Origin: Paludibacteraceae bacterium
GTDB taxonomy: Bacteria > Bacteroidota > Bacteroidia > Bacteroidales > Paludibacteraceae
DNA length: 64,000 nucleotides
NCBI GenBank assembly: GCA_017457295.1
Contig: JAFTHS010000004.1
Span: forward strand, 58,126-122,125
Direction of reading: 5' to 3'
Shown: piece after piece, positions 17,901 to 25,081 of the stretch
How positions within the stretch are numbered: position 1 is the stretch's first letter
Layout: the number at the start of each line of letters is the position of its first letter
Notes under the pieces: model-generated
Databases searched by the model: none
Told to the model about the DNA's origin: nothing
The model's input: the letters and a program-made list of their open reading frames with translations, nothing else
Program-made: the position numbers and the translations under genes

Positions 17901-19026
17901 TCAATAGGCCCTCATTAGTCGAGCTCTTGAGGGCGGCGTTAAACTTTTCAAGATCCATGCCGGTCGCGCTGGCAATCTTGTCTGTGTTCTTGAAAAGGTT
18001 CATGATGAGTTTAGAGAGTGCCGTGGCAGACATCTCTACCTTTTGTCCTTGGGAATCAAGAACAGCGCCAAAGGCCATAACTTGAGGAACAGTCATACCG
18101 GCTTGGGCGCCAACACCTGCAAGTCGTTGGCTAAACTCAGAAAGGTATGAAGCTCCAGCCGTGCAGTTCTGCGACAATTCATTGATCACAGAGCCAACAG
18201 CGAGGAGCGACTGTTCCGTGCCGAGCCGTTCTTCATCCCCAAAGATGGACGTAAGTTTAGAGAGTTGCAACGTAGCCCCCTCTCCAAGCTCATCCAACGC
18301 CACATTGATTTGGTCTGCCGCTTTAACAAAGCCCAAGACGTCCTCCTCGGAAGTTTTTCCGAGGCGGCCGGCTTCCTGGGCGAGGCGATTAAGCTCGTCG
18401 CGTGAGGAACGTGTGTCGATCTTCTTAAACTGGTCGTTAAGATGTTCGACCTCCTCTGCGGTCATGCCGGTGTACTTGCGTACATTAGCCATTTCTTGCT
18501 CCATCTCGGCATACATCTGCACAGCCTTCTTGCCCGCCATCACAGCACCCGTCAGGGCGGCTGCAGCTCCCATGGCGACAGTCTGCCATTCCTGCCACTT
18601 GCTATTGACGCGCTCAAGGAAAGTTTGCGACTTGGCAAGTTCAACATTCACTTTGGCAATCTCGTCCTTTACCGCCTTTATCTTCCGTGTATGTGCGTTC
18701 CATGCTTCAGAACCTCTCTCCATATATTCCAACTGCTTATTCAGCGTGACGAGGGTGCGCTGCAAATCACGCGGCGAAGCATGGTCAAGCCGTTTAAGGA
18801 CGGACTCCACCTGCATGGTAGTGGACTCCATCTCTTTGATTTGCAGTTTTACGTCAGTAAACTCCTTGCGAAGCTTCTTGAGCGTCACCTTGTCACCTGC
18901 TGCAGCTGCTTTAGCAATCTGCTCCGTCAGATTGAGAGCAGCCTTTTTAAGGTTGGAAAGCGTCTCTTGTGCTTGTTGTCCGTTTATTTGTAGATTGACG
19001 GACGCGTTTGTTGAATAGTCAGACAT
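14977..19026 (-). CDS. Tail tape measure protein (TP901-like)
   Basis: A 1,349-residue tape-measure protein that sets tail length and is carried inside the tail tube. Signs: long N-terminal coiled coil, the TP901-like core (TGMTAEEVEHLNDQFKKID to about residue 370), several hydrophobic segments near residues 475, 560 and 1200, and a Gly-rich PhageMin-like end (GYAEGGFTPAGPKYKE). ATG 19026 is chosen, since the upstream extension would run across the late promoter at 19044-19078; the message then has a leader of only about ten bases. Confidence 0.92.
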   Translation of the reverse strand: MSDYSTNASVNLQINGQQAQETLSNLKKAALNLTEQIAKAAAAGDKVTLKKLRKEFTDVKLQIKEMESTTMQVESVLKRLDHASPRDLQRTLVTLNKQLEYMERGSEAWNAHTRKIKAVKDEIAKVNVELAKSQTFLERVNSKWQEWQTVAMGAAAALTGAVMAGKKAVQMYAEMEQEMANVRKYTGMTAEEVEHLNDQFKKIDTRSSRDELNRLAQEAGRLGKTSEEDVLGFVKAADQINVALDELGEGATLQLSKLTSIFGDEERLGTEQSLLAVGSVINELSQNCTAGASYLSEFSQRLAGVGAQAGMTVPQVMAFGAVLDSQGQKVEMSATALSKLIMNLFKNTDKIASATGMDLEKFNAALKSSTNEGLLMLLNRLNELGDMSVLAPVFADMGENGARASAVISALAGNVDMLIWEQQEAAKAYEEATSVTKEFDVQNNTVQAGLDKARKGFQEMAISLGQELMPVMRHFISSTSATMRVMLQLVRFIKEHRVAITALAAAVATYYVAVNLALIKEKAHAALIAIKTAALHVHKVAVLAASVAYNKMTGNVVRANAAMKLLNATMMSSPWGLLAAAVVGAGVALYGFIKRQQDAGKEQKKLTAEQERQLRIQKQIDEHNQSIIEEYAKESAAVNSLTKVVNNSNLSLEKRREALKQLKEIVPDYHASLTDEGVLINNNKEALDNYLVSLKESIRMKMNQEKLEEIATKQIPIEDKIAHVESQIAMFEDLNRGYKEMLKTGKGYTDEDNVKAAIKENAKFIRQYSADLRKLKKEWQELEDVANGISIKAPDPVKGKPSAGALPKEEDDKKKGKSNKFQAEDDWKEREQALNRIAYAKGEQDYDAYTKRMLEIEVEYNRKKLAHTDLAGNEQVTIEAAYYEALKKQKNNAIEGTVQQEEEEYKGIMAVLQQRYMDGELSARQYQSAIELAELEHLRRVANLYEDGSKERLKAEKNYHDTSLKYQQKHLQEDKRLQEKFRQEYFTKAYRTTDTESYERDLHALELVQAQMLKAVGDNAKDRLKIERAFQEAKYRLGRKYNVKNAKEMKKSYRAAIDDIADWLKSDGGQAFTGALDTILSGMSAIFSGISDMIQAELDVETAKIQTSYDAQISAAEGNKYQEVQLEQQKQKDIAKAKAEANKKMFAMQVIQAVAQTAMSAISAYSSAAAIPVVGFILAPIAAAMAVAAGAIQIASIKKQQQASESQGYAEGGFTPAGPKYKEVGVVHAGEWVASQQLLANPQARAMVNTLDYAQRTNKMGVLSASDVSRQITAPTVIAQASQDGRLERTLAATATAVAAYSSTMESLNQRLNEPFVTVNTVTGDKGIMKAQEEYDQLMKNKTPKSRRQ

Positions 19027-19043
19027 ACGATATAAATTTTTTG

Positions 19044-19078
19044 CAAAAATACGACGTTTCCCGGCTATGCGAAAAGAC
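19044..19078 (-). promoter_or_regulatory. Phage late promoter, copy 1 (tape measure unit)
   Basis: Minus strand: GTCTTTTCGC, 17 bases, TATTTTTG. Same layout as four other phage late promoters. Confidence 0.8.
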
Positions 19079-19215
19079 ACACCGCAAAACTGGTGGAAAT
19101 GCTTGATTTTACACGAGCGGAGCGGCATTTTTACGGGGTGATTTACTCCAAAAATTTCGATTTGTCTTATCTAAAAATTTTTGCGTTTACGTAACTCGTT
19201 GAAAATAAGGGGTTT

Positions 19216-19248
19216 ATAAGGGGACGAAATGGAATTTTGTCCCCTTAT
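19216..19248. other. Perfect 10-bp hairpin at the edge of the non-coding array
   Basis: ATAAGGGGAC (19216-19225) and GTCCCCTTAT (19239-19248) are exact reverse complements with a 13-base loop. It lies between the tape-measure promoter and the AGTCT-rich array and could act as a terminator or RNA end structure. Confidence 0.5.
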
Positions 19249-19329
19249 CTGTCGGAGCACCCCCCAACCGCCCTGCTTTGTCCGCTTGTCGCGCGCACTT
19301 TGAAAAAGCGGAATATGCAAGTCGGGGTG

Positions 19330-19900
19330 CGCTCAAGTCTGCTCGGACACCGACATCGAGTCTGCCGACATCGAAAGTCTCTCACGGCTCAAAGGCTGAT
19401 AGTCTCCCTCTATGGAGATAGTCCGAAAGTCCCTCTTTGGTCTATATGGTTGAAGTCTCCTTCGCAATAAATAAGCCGATAGTCTCCACTATTCGCGAAA
19501 GGCTCTATAGTCTTGCGCGCACATTATGCGTGTACGAGACTCAGCGAGGTCTTTCCATACCCACAAAAAGCCGAAAGTCTCCCACTAATCAAACAAAGGG
19601 CAAAAGTCTCTTACTGCACCGCGTAACCTTGCAAGTCTCTATGTTGCGCACATACCTCAAAGGTCACCCATTGGGCGCGTGCGCCTTGCGAGTCTCCTAC
19701 CTAATCGGAGAGGGCGAAAGTCTCTTGATAGCGCGCGAACCTTGCAAGTCTTTATGTTGCGCGCATACCTCAAAGGTCACTCATTGGGCGCGTGCGCCTT
19801 GCGAGTCTCCTACCTAATCGGAGAGGGCGAAAGTCTCTTGATAGCGCGCGAACCTTGAAAGTCTTTATGTACACCGCGCGCGCCTTGAGTCTCCTACCTA
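19330..19900. repeat. AGTCT(C) motif array in a 0.9-kb non-coding stretch
   Basis: The pentamer AGTCT, mostly as AGTCTC, occurs about 17 times on the plus strand between about 19335 and 19890, spaced 20-60 bases apart and often within GAAAGTCTC or GCGAGTCTCC. Open frames here look like chance, with restriction-site-like and palindromic GC runs (GGGCGCGTGCGCC). Function unknown: candidates are a structured RNA or multiple protein-binding sites. The whole stretch 19079-20014 holds no convincing gene. Confidence 0.65.
19625..19897. repeat. 113-bp tandem repeat, two full copies and one shortened
   Basis: Units begin with AACCTTG at 19625, 19738 and 19851, exactly 113 bases apart. Copies one and two differ at only a few bases; the third is internally deleted and ends in the same GAGTCTCCTACCTA string. 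The unit contains four AGTCT motifs or variants. Confidence 0.85.
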
Positions 19901-19909
19901 CACGAAAGA

Positions 19910-19943
19910 ACCGCCCACCTGCGGCAAAGCCGAGAGGGGCGGT
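19910..19943. other. GC-rich hairpin closing the array
   Basis: ACCGCCC and GGGCGGT pair across a loop of about 20 bases at the array's right end, 70 bases from the spanin stop codon. Confidence 0.4.
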
Positions 19944-20014
19944 AGTGAGCCATTACGCACGTGCATAAGTGCTTGCACCTATACACATGCGGGCGAGCCT
20001 TGTTTAAGGCACGG

Positions 20015-20578
20015 CTATATAATATGCTTTTTATGCAGCCATAAGTAGCCGAAAACAGCACCTATTAAGAGGAGCGTAATACCCAATCCCAACACAATGA
20101 ACACCGCCGTTAGGTCGGGTGGTTCAGCTCCACCAATGACCTCTTTAGAGTCATTAGTGGATGTGTGGGACTGGGAATTGCTCCGTGTGCTGTCGGCCAC
20201 GTTGGTCTGCGAAAGCACATTAGAGCCATGCCTTTCTTCCTTGTCAATTCGCGGTTGATGTATGGTAATGCGCCCTTTGCGGGCAGGCTTGGCCGTCACC
20301 GGTTGAGCCTGTGCTCCTGGCATTGCCCCAAGCGAGTCAGCCTGGGGCAATGTCTGTGGCGCACTATCATACAAATCAATCGTAATGCTATCAGCAGACA
20401 CGGAGAGCTTTGATATAAGGCTATCCAAGCGATTTGTGATAGCCTGTTCGTGATGCGCGGACTCCAAGTTTTGTGCCACATCTACCTCAGACACCGTGTG
20501 TCTGGTCGTGTGGCAAGCACATAGAATTACCGCGCAAGCGAATATCAATAAACGAGAGGATCTGCAGATAGGTTTCAT
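20015..20578 (-). CDS. Putative unimolecular spanin (lipoprotein with C-terminal membrane anchor)
   Basis: A 187-residue protein with an N-terminal lipoprotein signal (lipobox LCAC, lipidated Cys about residue 22), a polar Ser/Thr/Gln-rich middle, and one strong C-terminal membrane helix (about 155-178) ending in LWLHKKHII. An outer-membrane lipid anchor at one end and an inner-membrane helix at the other is the topology of unimolecular spanins such as T1 gp11, which fuse the membranes as the last lysis step. Position supports this: it overlaps the endolysin gene by four bases, after a holin candidate. Start ATG 20578 is fixed by the signal peptide and the overlap. Confidence 0.72.
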   Translation of the reverse strand: MKPICRSSRLLIFACAVILCACHTTRHTVSEVDVAQNLESAHHEQAITNRLDSLISKLSVSADSITIDLYDSAPQTLPQADSLGAMPGAQAQPVTAKPARKGRITIHQPRIDKEERHGSNVLSQTNVADSTRSNSQSHTSTNDSKEVIGGAEPPDLTAVFIVLGLGITLLLIGAVFGYLWLHKKHII

Positions 20579-20982
20579 AGCGCTGCGTATTCGTTCGTGG
20601 CATCGAAGCACGGACATGCCTTTTGAGCAAAATCCCTATGTCCGTGGATAACTGCGTTGGGGAACTGCTCCTTGAGCTGTTTGAGCAGAACAAGCAGCGC
20701 CTGTTTCTGCGCCTCGTTTCGCGTGTCGGCAGGCTTGCCGTCGGCAGCCAGTCCGCCAGCGTAGCACACGCCTATACTATGGGCATTATGCCCTGTACAA
20801 TGGGCGCCTTGCTCCTCGATGGGGCGACCTGTTTGAACTTCTCCTGTCAATGTGACAAGGAAATGATAACCGATGGTTTTCCATCCAAGTTGGCGATGCC
20901 AACGAGTAATGTCCGCTACAGTAACGACTTGATCCGGGAATGTAGCGGAACAATGGACGATGATTTCATTGATTGTTCTCAT
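20575..20982 (-). CDS. Endolysin, N-acetylmuramoyl-L-alanine amidase (Amidase_2)
   Basis: A 135-residue zinc amidase that cuts the bond between muramic acid and the stem peptide. Zinc ligands appear as the His in IIVHCSAT, and the His and Cys in HGHRDFAQKACPCFDA; the substrate-side GAHCTGHNAHSIGVCYAGG is also typical. Length matches single-domain phage endolysins, and there is no signal peptide, so a holin must release it. It overlaps the holin gene upstream and the spanin gene downstream. Confidence 0.93.
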   Translation of the reverse strand: MRTINEIIVHCSATFPDQVVTVADITRWHRQLGWKTIGYHFLVTLTGEVQTGRPIEEQGAHCTGHNAHSIGVCYAGGLAADGKPADTRNEAQKQALLVLLKQLKEQFPNAVIHGHRDFAQKACPCFDATNEYAAL

Positions 20983-21208
20983 CTTTCGAGTGGGTTTTGA
21001 ATTTGTAATTATAATCTATTCCTAAAACTGCGCCGGCAAAGGTGAGGATTTCGCCAAATGCGGTGAGTACAGAGGGGTGAATTTCGCCCGTGGGCGGTAC
21101 GACGAAAGCGACAACGATTAGAACACATCCGAAGATGGCCATGCACACAGCAACGATGAGCTGGAGCGTGAGACGCTTTTCCTGTTTGGATTTGGGAGAT
21201 TTATTCAT
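20966..21208 (-). CDS. Putative holin (80 aa)
   Basis: A small membrane protein with a basic N-terminus, one strong helix (about 14-38) and a second weaker hydrophobic helix (about 48-64), then a charged tail. Size, two hydrophobic segments and position immediately before the endolysin suggest a holin that triggers lysis. No sequence family is certain. Confidence 0.65.
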   Translation of the reverse strand: MNKSPKSKQEKRLTLQLIVAVCMAIFGCVLIVVAFVVPPTGEIHPSVLTAFGEILTFAGAVLGIDYNYKFKTHSKDENNQ

Positions 21209-21209
21209 A

Positions 21210-21809
21210 TCAAGAAGATTTTAGATAAGCGTGGATATTGATGCGCGAGTTTTCGGAAACAATGGACTCATTGCTTCCGGATGCGTAGGCTGTAAGGTGT
21301 AGCGACTCTCCTGCAGACATAAAGCAGGAGTAATTTATAGGCACATTGAAAATTTGCGTAGTACCTGTGAAGTGGGTGGCTAAAACGCAATCGGCGTAGC
21401 GTTCGCCTTCCCCATCGTACTTGAACCAGCGCAAGACACGGTCGGACGTGTATGAACCTGCAGGCTGAAGGTTCACTTGCCCTGTGATTTGTACGATGCA
21501 ATCACGGGTGGCCGTGATGATAGGCACGCCGTCAGAAGTGCCGATAGTGAGCAAGGCGCGAAGTGTGTTGTAATCGACCTTTGCGGAGTTGATCAGGAGT
21601 TCCGTTTCCGTAGCACCAGGCACACGAACGCCTTGAAGCGAAGCGAATAGAAATTCTCCGTCGCGAGCTGCTGTTTGGGCTGCTTCCACATTGCCTATTT
21701 CATTAACCATCTGCTGAAGGACATTGCCGAGGATTTCCGGCGTGATGGAATTGGCTTCCGTTTGGGAGCGCAAATTCGTAATGAGTGCTGTGAGGTTTTG
21801 CTGTGACAT
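21210..21809 (-). CDS. Phage virion protein, possible tail fibre or receptor-binding component (199 aa)
   Basis: I do not recognise a family. The N-terminal 60 residues look helical and trimer-like (ALITNLRSQTEANSITPE), the rest beta-rich, which resembles small tail-tip or fibre proteins. It is the first gene of a late unit (promoter 21836-21870) that continues with holin, endolysin and spanin, separated from the holin by one base. Confidence 0.55.
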   Translation of the reverse strand: MSQQNLTALITNLRSQTEANSITPEILGNVLQQMVNEIGNVEAAQTAARDGEFLFASLQGVRVPGATETELLINSAKVDYNTLRALLTIGTSDGVPIITATRDCIVQITGQVNLQPAGSYTSDRVLRWFKYDGEGERYADCVLATHFTGTTQIFNVPINYSCFMSAGESLHLTAYASGSNESIVSENSRINIHAYLKSS

Positions 21810-21835
21810 AAACTATAGGATTTTCAATTTTGGTG

Positions 21836-21870
21836 CAAAGATAGCTCGCAATGTGCGGTGGCGAAAAGAC
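21836..21870 (-). promoter_or_regulatory. Phage late promoter, copy 2 (fibre-lysis unit)
   Basis: Minus strand: GTCTTTTCGC, 17 bases, TATCTTTG. It lies inside the 3' untranslated gap after the gene at 21872. Confidence 0.85.
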
Positions 21871-21871
21871 A

Positions 21872-22294
21872 CTATAAATGTTGGCGTATGGACGCAAAGG
21901 CATCGGCTATGACCCCTTGAAACTCGTGCCCAAGGTTGTCGGCGAAAAACTCCTTGATATTCATTACCGAGGCAAAGTATTTCTTGGAAAACCAAGGGCG
22001 GCGTTGGCGTATCTTGTTCCGCTTTATGTCGCCCGAATTACCCCGGGGAGTTTCACGCCCGACACCATTGTCCTGCCAAAGTCCGTACTCCAAGAACTGC
22101 TGCGAGAGGGTGACCTCGAAGAAGCGTCCGTCGTGCTTGACAGCGAGCGACTGGGGGGACTGAAGGAGCGCGTCGGTGTCCCGGACATCGAGCAAGGTAA
22201 TGCGCTCCTTCCAAATGTCAATCATCGTGCGATTGAAAGCGAGGACGTATTTCTCGCGCGCCTCTTGGGCTTGTTGTTCGGTAACGTGCTCCAT
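21872..22294 (-). CDS. Phage tail-region protein (140 aa), unknown
   Basis: A soluble protein starting MEHVTEQQAQEAREKY, with a conserved-looking tail segment (WFSKKYFASVMNIKEFF). It follows the 372-residue gene with a two-base gap. ATG 22294 is preferred over upstream starts that would overlap that gene. Probably a minor virion or tail-assembly protein; no function can be assigned. Confidence 0.6.
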   Translation of the reverse strand: MEHVTEQQAQEAREKYVLAFNRTMIDIWKERITLLDVRDTDALLQSPQSLAVKHDGRFFEVTLSQQFLEYGLWQDNGVGRETPRGNSGDIKRNKIRQRRPWFSKKYFASVMNIKEFFADNLGHEFQGVIADAFASIRQHL

Positions 22295-22296
22295 GA

Positions 22297-23415
22297 CTAC
22301 AGGAATTGGGGTGAGAACTGTTCGGAGAATACTCCGGCGGTTATATAGGACAGATTGAGATAGGAACGGCTGTCCGCGTATTTCCATGTGAAGGTGAAGG
22401 CATTGACCGCTCCAGGGGCATCGTCCACCTCATAATCATAATCGACAATGAGGATCTGCGGCAAACTCTCCACAGCCGTTCCGGCAATGTCCTTAATACG
22501 TATCTCCGGCGAGGTTACCAGTTGCTCAAACCAGCGTGCGTGTGCCAGGAGTAATGAGGCGGTTTGCACCTCGAATGTGCGCGTGTGCTGTATGTCATAC
22601 GGGATATAGGTGTCACCGCAAAGCGCCATCGAGGAATCCGATTCCACTTTGGATTTCTGGCTCGCCGGTATGATGGCCAGTTCCCACACGTTGAAAGCAT
22701 TGCGGAAATAGAATTGACGCTGTGAATGGCGGCGGTCCACAAAAAAAGTGGTGCGTCTGTCGTTGATGGAGATGGAAAATGAGACGACAGAGAAAGCACC
22801 ATAGGACGCGGACACTTGCCCCATGACATTGGCAAGTGTGACATCGTAGCGTTGCAGCCCCCAGCCGCTTGCGCGTCCGCCGGTTATGGATGTAACCGTT
22901 TCCGTTTGCCCGTTTTCAAGCAGGATAACGATGCGGAATATGTATGTTACAACCCGATAATAGCCAGGGCTCAAACATGCGGAATTAAACGGCTGATAAT
23001 AGTAGAGGGGCACGGTGGCATCCGGCGTGATGAAGCGTTGGTAAACGGATGTAAGGAAATGTTTGTTTATCATTTCCGAGGCTGAAACGCCTTGCGGCAA
23101 AGATTTGCAGAACACGATAGTCATATCGTGGCGGAGGGATTCCGTTTCGGATTCCACGAAGAAACAAAAATCCCCTGCGCTCATCTGCTCGACGAGCATA
23201 TAGTTTTCGAGGATAGAATGGATATCCAAGACTGTGACGGCGCCGTTCACGGCATAATAGCGCGTGGTGAAGATAGCGTAGAAGGTATCATGCGTATCGT
23301 GGCGCAAGCGGGCAATGGTGAAGTCCACCCACTGCGTTGAAGTGGAAATGCCGACATCGGGAATTTCCGATGTGAAATAGGCATCGCCGAGGTTCGTTGT
23401 AAATGATAAAGCCAT
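22297..23415 (-). CDS. Phage tail or baseplate structural protein (372 aa), unknown
   Basis: Beta-rich protein with many aromatic residues and no enzymatic motif. It is the first gene of the late unit driven by the promoter at 23434-23468 and the nearest phage gene to the B12 cargo on the tail side. Start ATG 23415 lies 19 bases after the -7 box. Confidence 0.6.
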   Translation of the reverse strand: MALSFTTNLGDAYFTSEIPDVGISTSTQWVDFTIARLRHDTHDTFYAIFTTRYYAVNGAVTVLDIHSILENYMLVEQMSAGDFCFFVESETESLRHDMTIVFCKSLPQGVSASEMINKHFLTSVYQRFITPDATVPLYYYQPFNSACLSPGYYRVVTYIFRIVILLENGQTETVTSITGGRASGWGLQRYDVTLANVMGQVSASYGAFSVVSFSISINDRRTTFFVDRRHSQRQFYFRNAFNVWELAIIPASQKSKVESDSSMALCGDTYIPYDIQHTRTFEVQTASLLLAHARWFEQLVTSPEIRIKDIAGTAVESLPQILIVDYDYEVDDAPGAVNAFTFTWKYADSRSYLNLSYITAGVFSEQFSPQFL

Positions 23416-23433
23416 ATCTTTGCGAATTTTGTG

Positions 23434-23468
23434 CAAAGATACGGCTTAATGGATGGTAGCGAAAAGAC
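23434..23468 (-). promoter_or_regulatory. Phage late promoter, copy 3
   Basis: Minus strand: GTCTTTTCGC, 17 bases, TATCTTTG. A terminator (23470-23500) directly upstream insulates it from the cargo operon. Confidence 0.85.
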
Positions 23469-23469
23469 A

Positions 23470-23500
23470 CAAAAAACAGGCCTCGTGGGGCGAAGCCTGT
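23470..23500 (-). terminator. Terminator abutting late promoter 3
   Basis: On the minus strand ACAGGC...GCCTGT forms a stem followed by a run of T. It would stop cargo transcripts before the phage tail unit. Confidence 0.75.
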
Positions 23501-23574
23501 CGGGACTTATAGTCTCATTTATTAACAATCACTATTGCTTTTCAAAATCACTTCTGTAAAGCAACAGCCCGGTA

Positions 23575-23592
23575 AATCCGGCGAACCGGATT
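23575..23592 (-). terminator. Hairpin after the last cargo gene
   Basis: AATCCGG and CCGGATT close a 4-base loop (TTCG on the minus strand) 7 bases beyond the stop at 23599. Confidence 0.55.
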
Positions 23593-23598
23593 AGTACT

Positions 23599-25008
23599 TT
23601 AACGCATCTCTGCACCCTGTGCATTGAAGGTTTTTCCGCCATGCTGAATAATCAGTTGTCCGTCAATGATCAATTTGCGATTGGACGCTTTACCATTAAC
23701 AATCTGCTCAACAGCCGTGCTTGTCTTCACTTGGAAGGTGGCGGTGAGTTCGGTGTCGTCAAGGATGGTGACGGTGCGCTCGGCAGCGGCTTCGGCATCG
23801 TCCTGCCATGCGAGGAACTCATATCCTTCCGCCGCTTCGGCACGGAGAGTGACGGTGGTGTTGTAGCGGAACTCCAGCGGTTCGGGAGCAACGGTGACCA
23901 GTTCGGCTTCGGGTTCCTCGTCCTTACTGGAGACGAATACGATAGTGCCCTGTCCGGCAGCGGCATTGAGCGTGAGCGAATACATGTTCGCTATACCGGT
24001 GTAATGCGCGGTGTAGGTGGTGTCGCATGTAGCGGGTTGTATGCCGCGCGTTTCACCCATGTACCATTCGTCAAAGAGGTAGGTGTAACGCTCGTCGGGT
24101 TCCTTGGCAGGGTCTTCGGGAGCGGTAGGCGTAGCACCATCCTCTACATTGGCTACTACCGTCGGCTCGTCGCCGTTGGCAGGATCGAAGGTGATGGTGT
24201 GCATGTTTGCTTTCTTGCGGAACTCGGCATAGATAATGGTGTCGTTGGCAGCGATGAACGAAAGTGTCGGTGTCGTCGCACCATTAGACCAGCGAACAAA
24301 CTCATAGGTATTGTCCTTGGGGTGTGCGGTGATAGTAACCTGCTCGCCGATGGTATAAACAGATCCGTTCTGACCGGCAATGTGGTTGCTGTTCCAGCCA
24401 TCAATATAGCCTGTGGTATCGGCACTGTTGTTGGATAATACGACAATGTCGTTTTCCATTAGGAAATAGCAACTCAAAATAGTGTCGTGAGTAAAGCCCA
24501 TTTCTGAAGTCATCATTAATTCAGAGGTGCAAAAACCATCCCCTATACCCATGAATCCCCAATCCGGGTCATAATATTCGTTTTTGAGAGTTTCGCTTAC
24601 CCAGTGTACTTCAGCCGAGTATTCTTCGCAATTGACATCCGGAGCTTCAGACCAACAATGTCCTTTACTACCGTCATTCCACCGAATTGAATATGCTGTC
24701 GGGTTTTGATATTCTCCACATACTTCTCCATATATATAGAACCAAGCTTCTTCATCATCTTGGGGATTAAATGGGATATTCAATTCTTTTGTGTTGAGTG
24801 AATTTCCTTCTCCATCTATATCATCTTCAAGAACCCAACCAGACCTAATGCCGATAATTTCATTTCCAGTATTCGGATCTGTACCCAGTTTGTTACTGGG
24901 ATGATTAGCGTTATTAAATACAACAGTTACCTTAAATGTCGTTTTTTCAATTGCATATATAGAGTTTATCATACCTAACAGTATGATTGTGTATAATACT
25001 TTCTTCAT
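23599..25008 (-). CDS. Secreted InlB B-repeat-type protein with T9SS-like tail
   Basis: A 469-residue secreted protein: signal peptide (cleavage near IYAIE), a 200-residue unrecognised N-terminal region rich in Trp and acidic residues, then three or four beta-grasp-like repeats of the InlB B-repeat/Listeria-Bacteroides type (YTITAHPKDNTYEFVRWSNG, TITFDPANGDEPT), and an end with KLIIDGQLIIQHGGKTFNAQ, a type A T9SS sorting-like tail. Probably surface-attached. It lies downstream of the strong hairpin that ends the B12 operon, so it may be transcribed by readthrough or separately. Ligand unknown. Confidence 0.75.
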   Translation of the reverse strand: MKKVLYTIILLGMINSIYAIEKTTFKVTVVFNNANHPSNKLGTDPNTGNEIIGIRSGWVLEDDIDGEGNSLNTKELNIPFNPQDDEEAWFYIYGEVCGEYQNPTAYSIRWNDGSKGHCWSEAPDVNCEEYSAEVHWVSETLKNEYYDPDWGFMGIGDGFCTSELMMTSEMGFTHDTILSCYFLMENDIVVLSNNSADTTGYIDGWNSNHIAGQNGSVYTIGEQVTITAHPKDNTYEFVRWSNGATTPTLSFIAANDTIIYAEFRKKANMHTITFDPANGDEPTVVANVEDGATPTAPEDPAKEPDERYTYLFDEWYMGETRGIQPATCDTTYTAHYTGIANMYSLTLNAAAGQGTIVFVSSKDEEPEAELVTVAPEPLEFRYNTTVTLRAEAAEGYEFLAWQDDAEAAAERTVTILDDTELTATFQVKTSTAVEQIVNGKASNRKLIIDGQLIIQHGGKTFNAQGAEMR

Positions 25009-25025
25009 AATAATTACATTTTATT

Positions 25026-25074
25026 AATAAGACAAAGTTGCTATAAGCATTTTGTATAGCAACTTTGTCTTATT
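25026..25074. terminator. Perfect 20-bp inverted repeat ending the B12 operon
   Basis: AATAAGACAAAGTTGCTATA (25026-25045) and its exact reverse complement (25055-25074) enclose a 9-base loop. It lies 7 bases after the stop of the 1,057-aa gene. It contains GCAACTTTG on the minus strand, so it might also carry a weak promoter for the gene at 25008. Confidence 0.8.
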
Positions 25075-25081
25075 GCGCATA

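Noticed and set aside
19027-19128. A longer tape-measure start at 19128.
   Set aside because: The extension runs through the late promoter and has no coding character; MSDYST at 19026 is a natural start.
19237-19817. Plus-strand open frames of 77 and 126 codons over the AGTCT array.
   Set aside because: They consist of the repeat itself, have Cys/Arg/Ser-rich chance composition and no promoter or homologous look.
19330-19900. Regular repeat spacing suggested a CRISPR array.
   Set aside because: The shared motif is only 5-7 bases, spacing varies, 'spacers' are themselves repeated in the 113-base units, and there are no cas genes.
13184-23415. Diversity-generating retroelement, as found in some Bacteroides phages.
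   Set aside because: No reverse transcriptase or template/variable repeat pair is seen near the tail genes.
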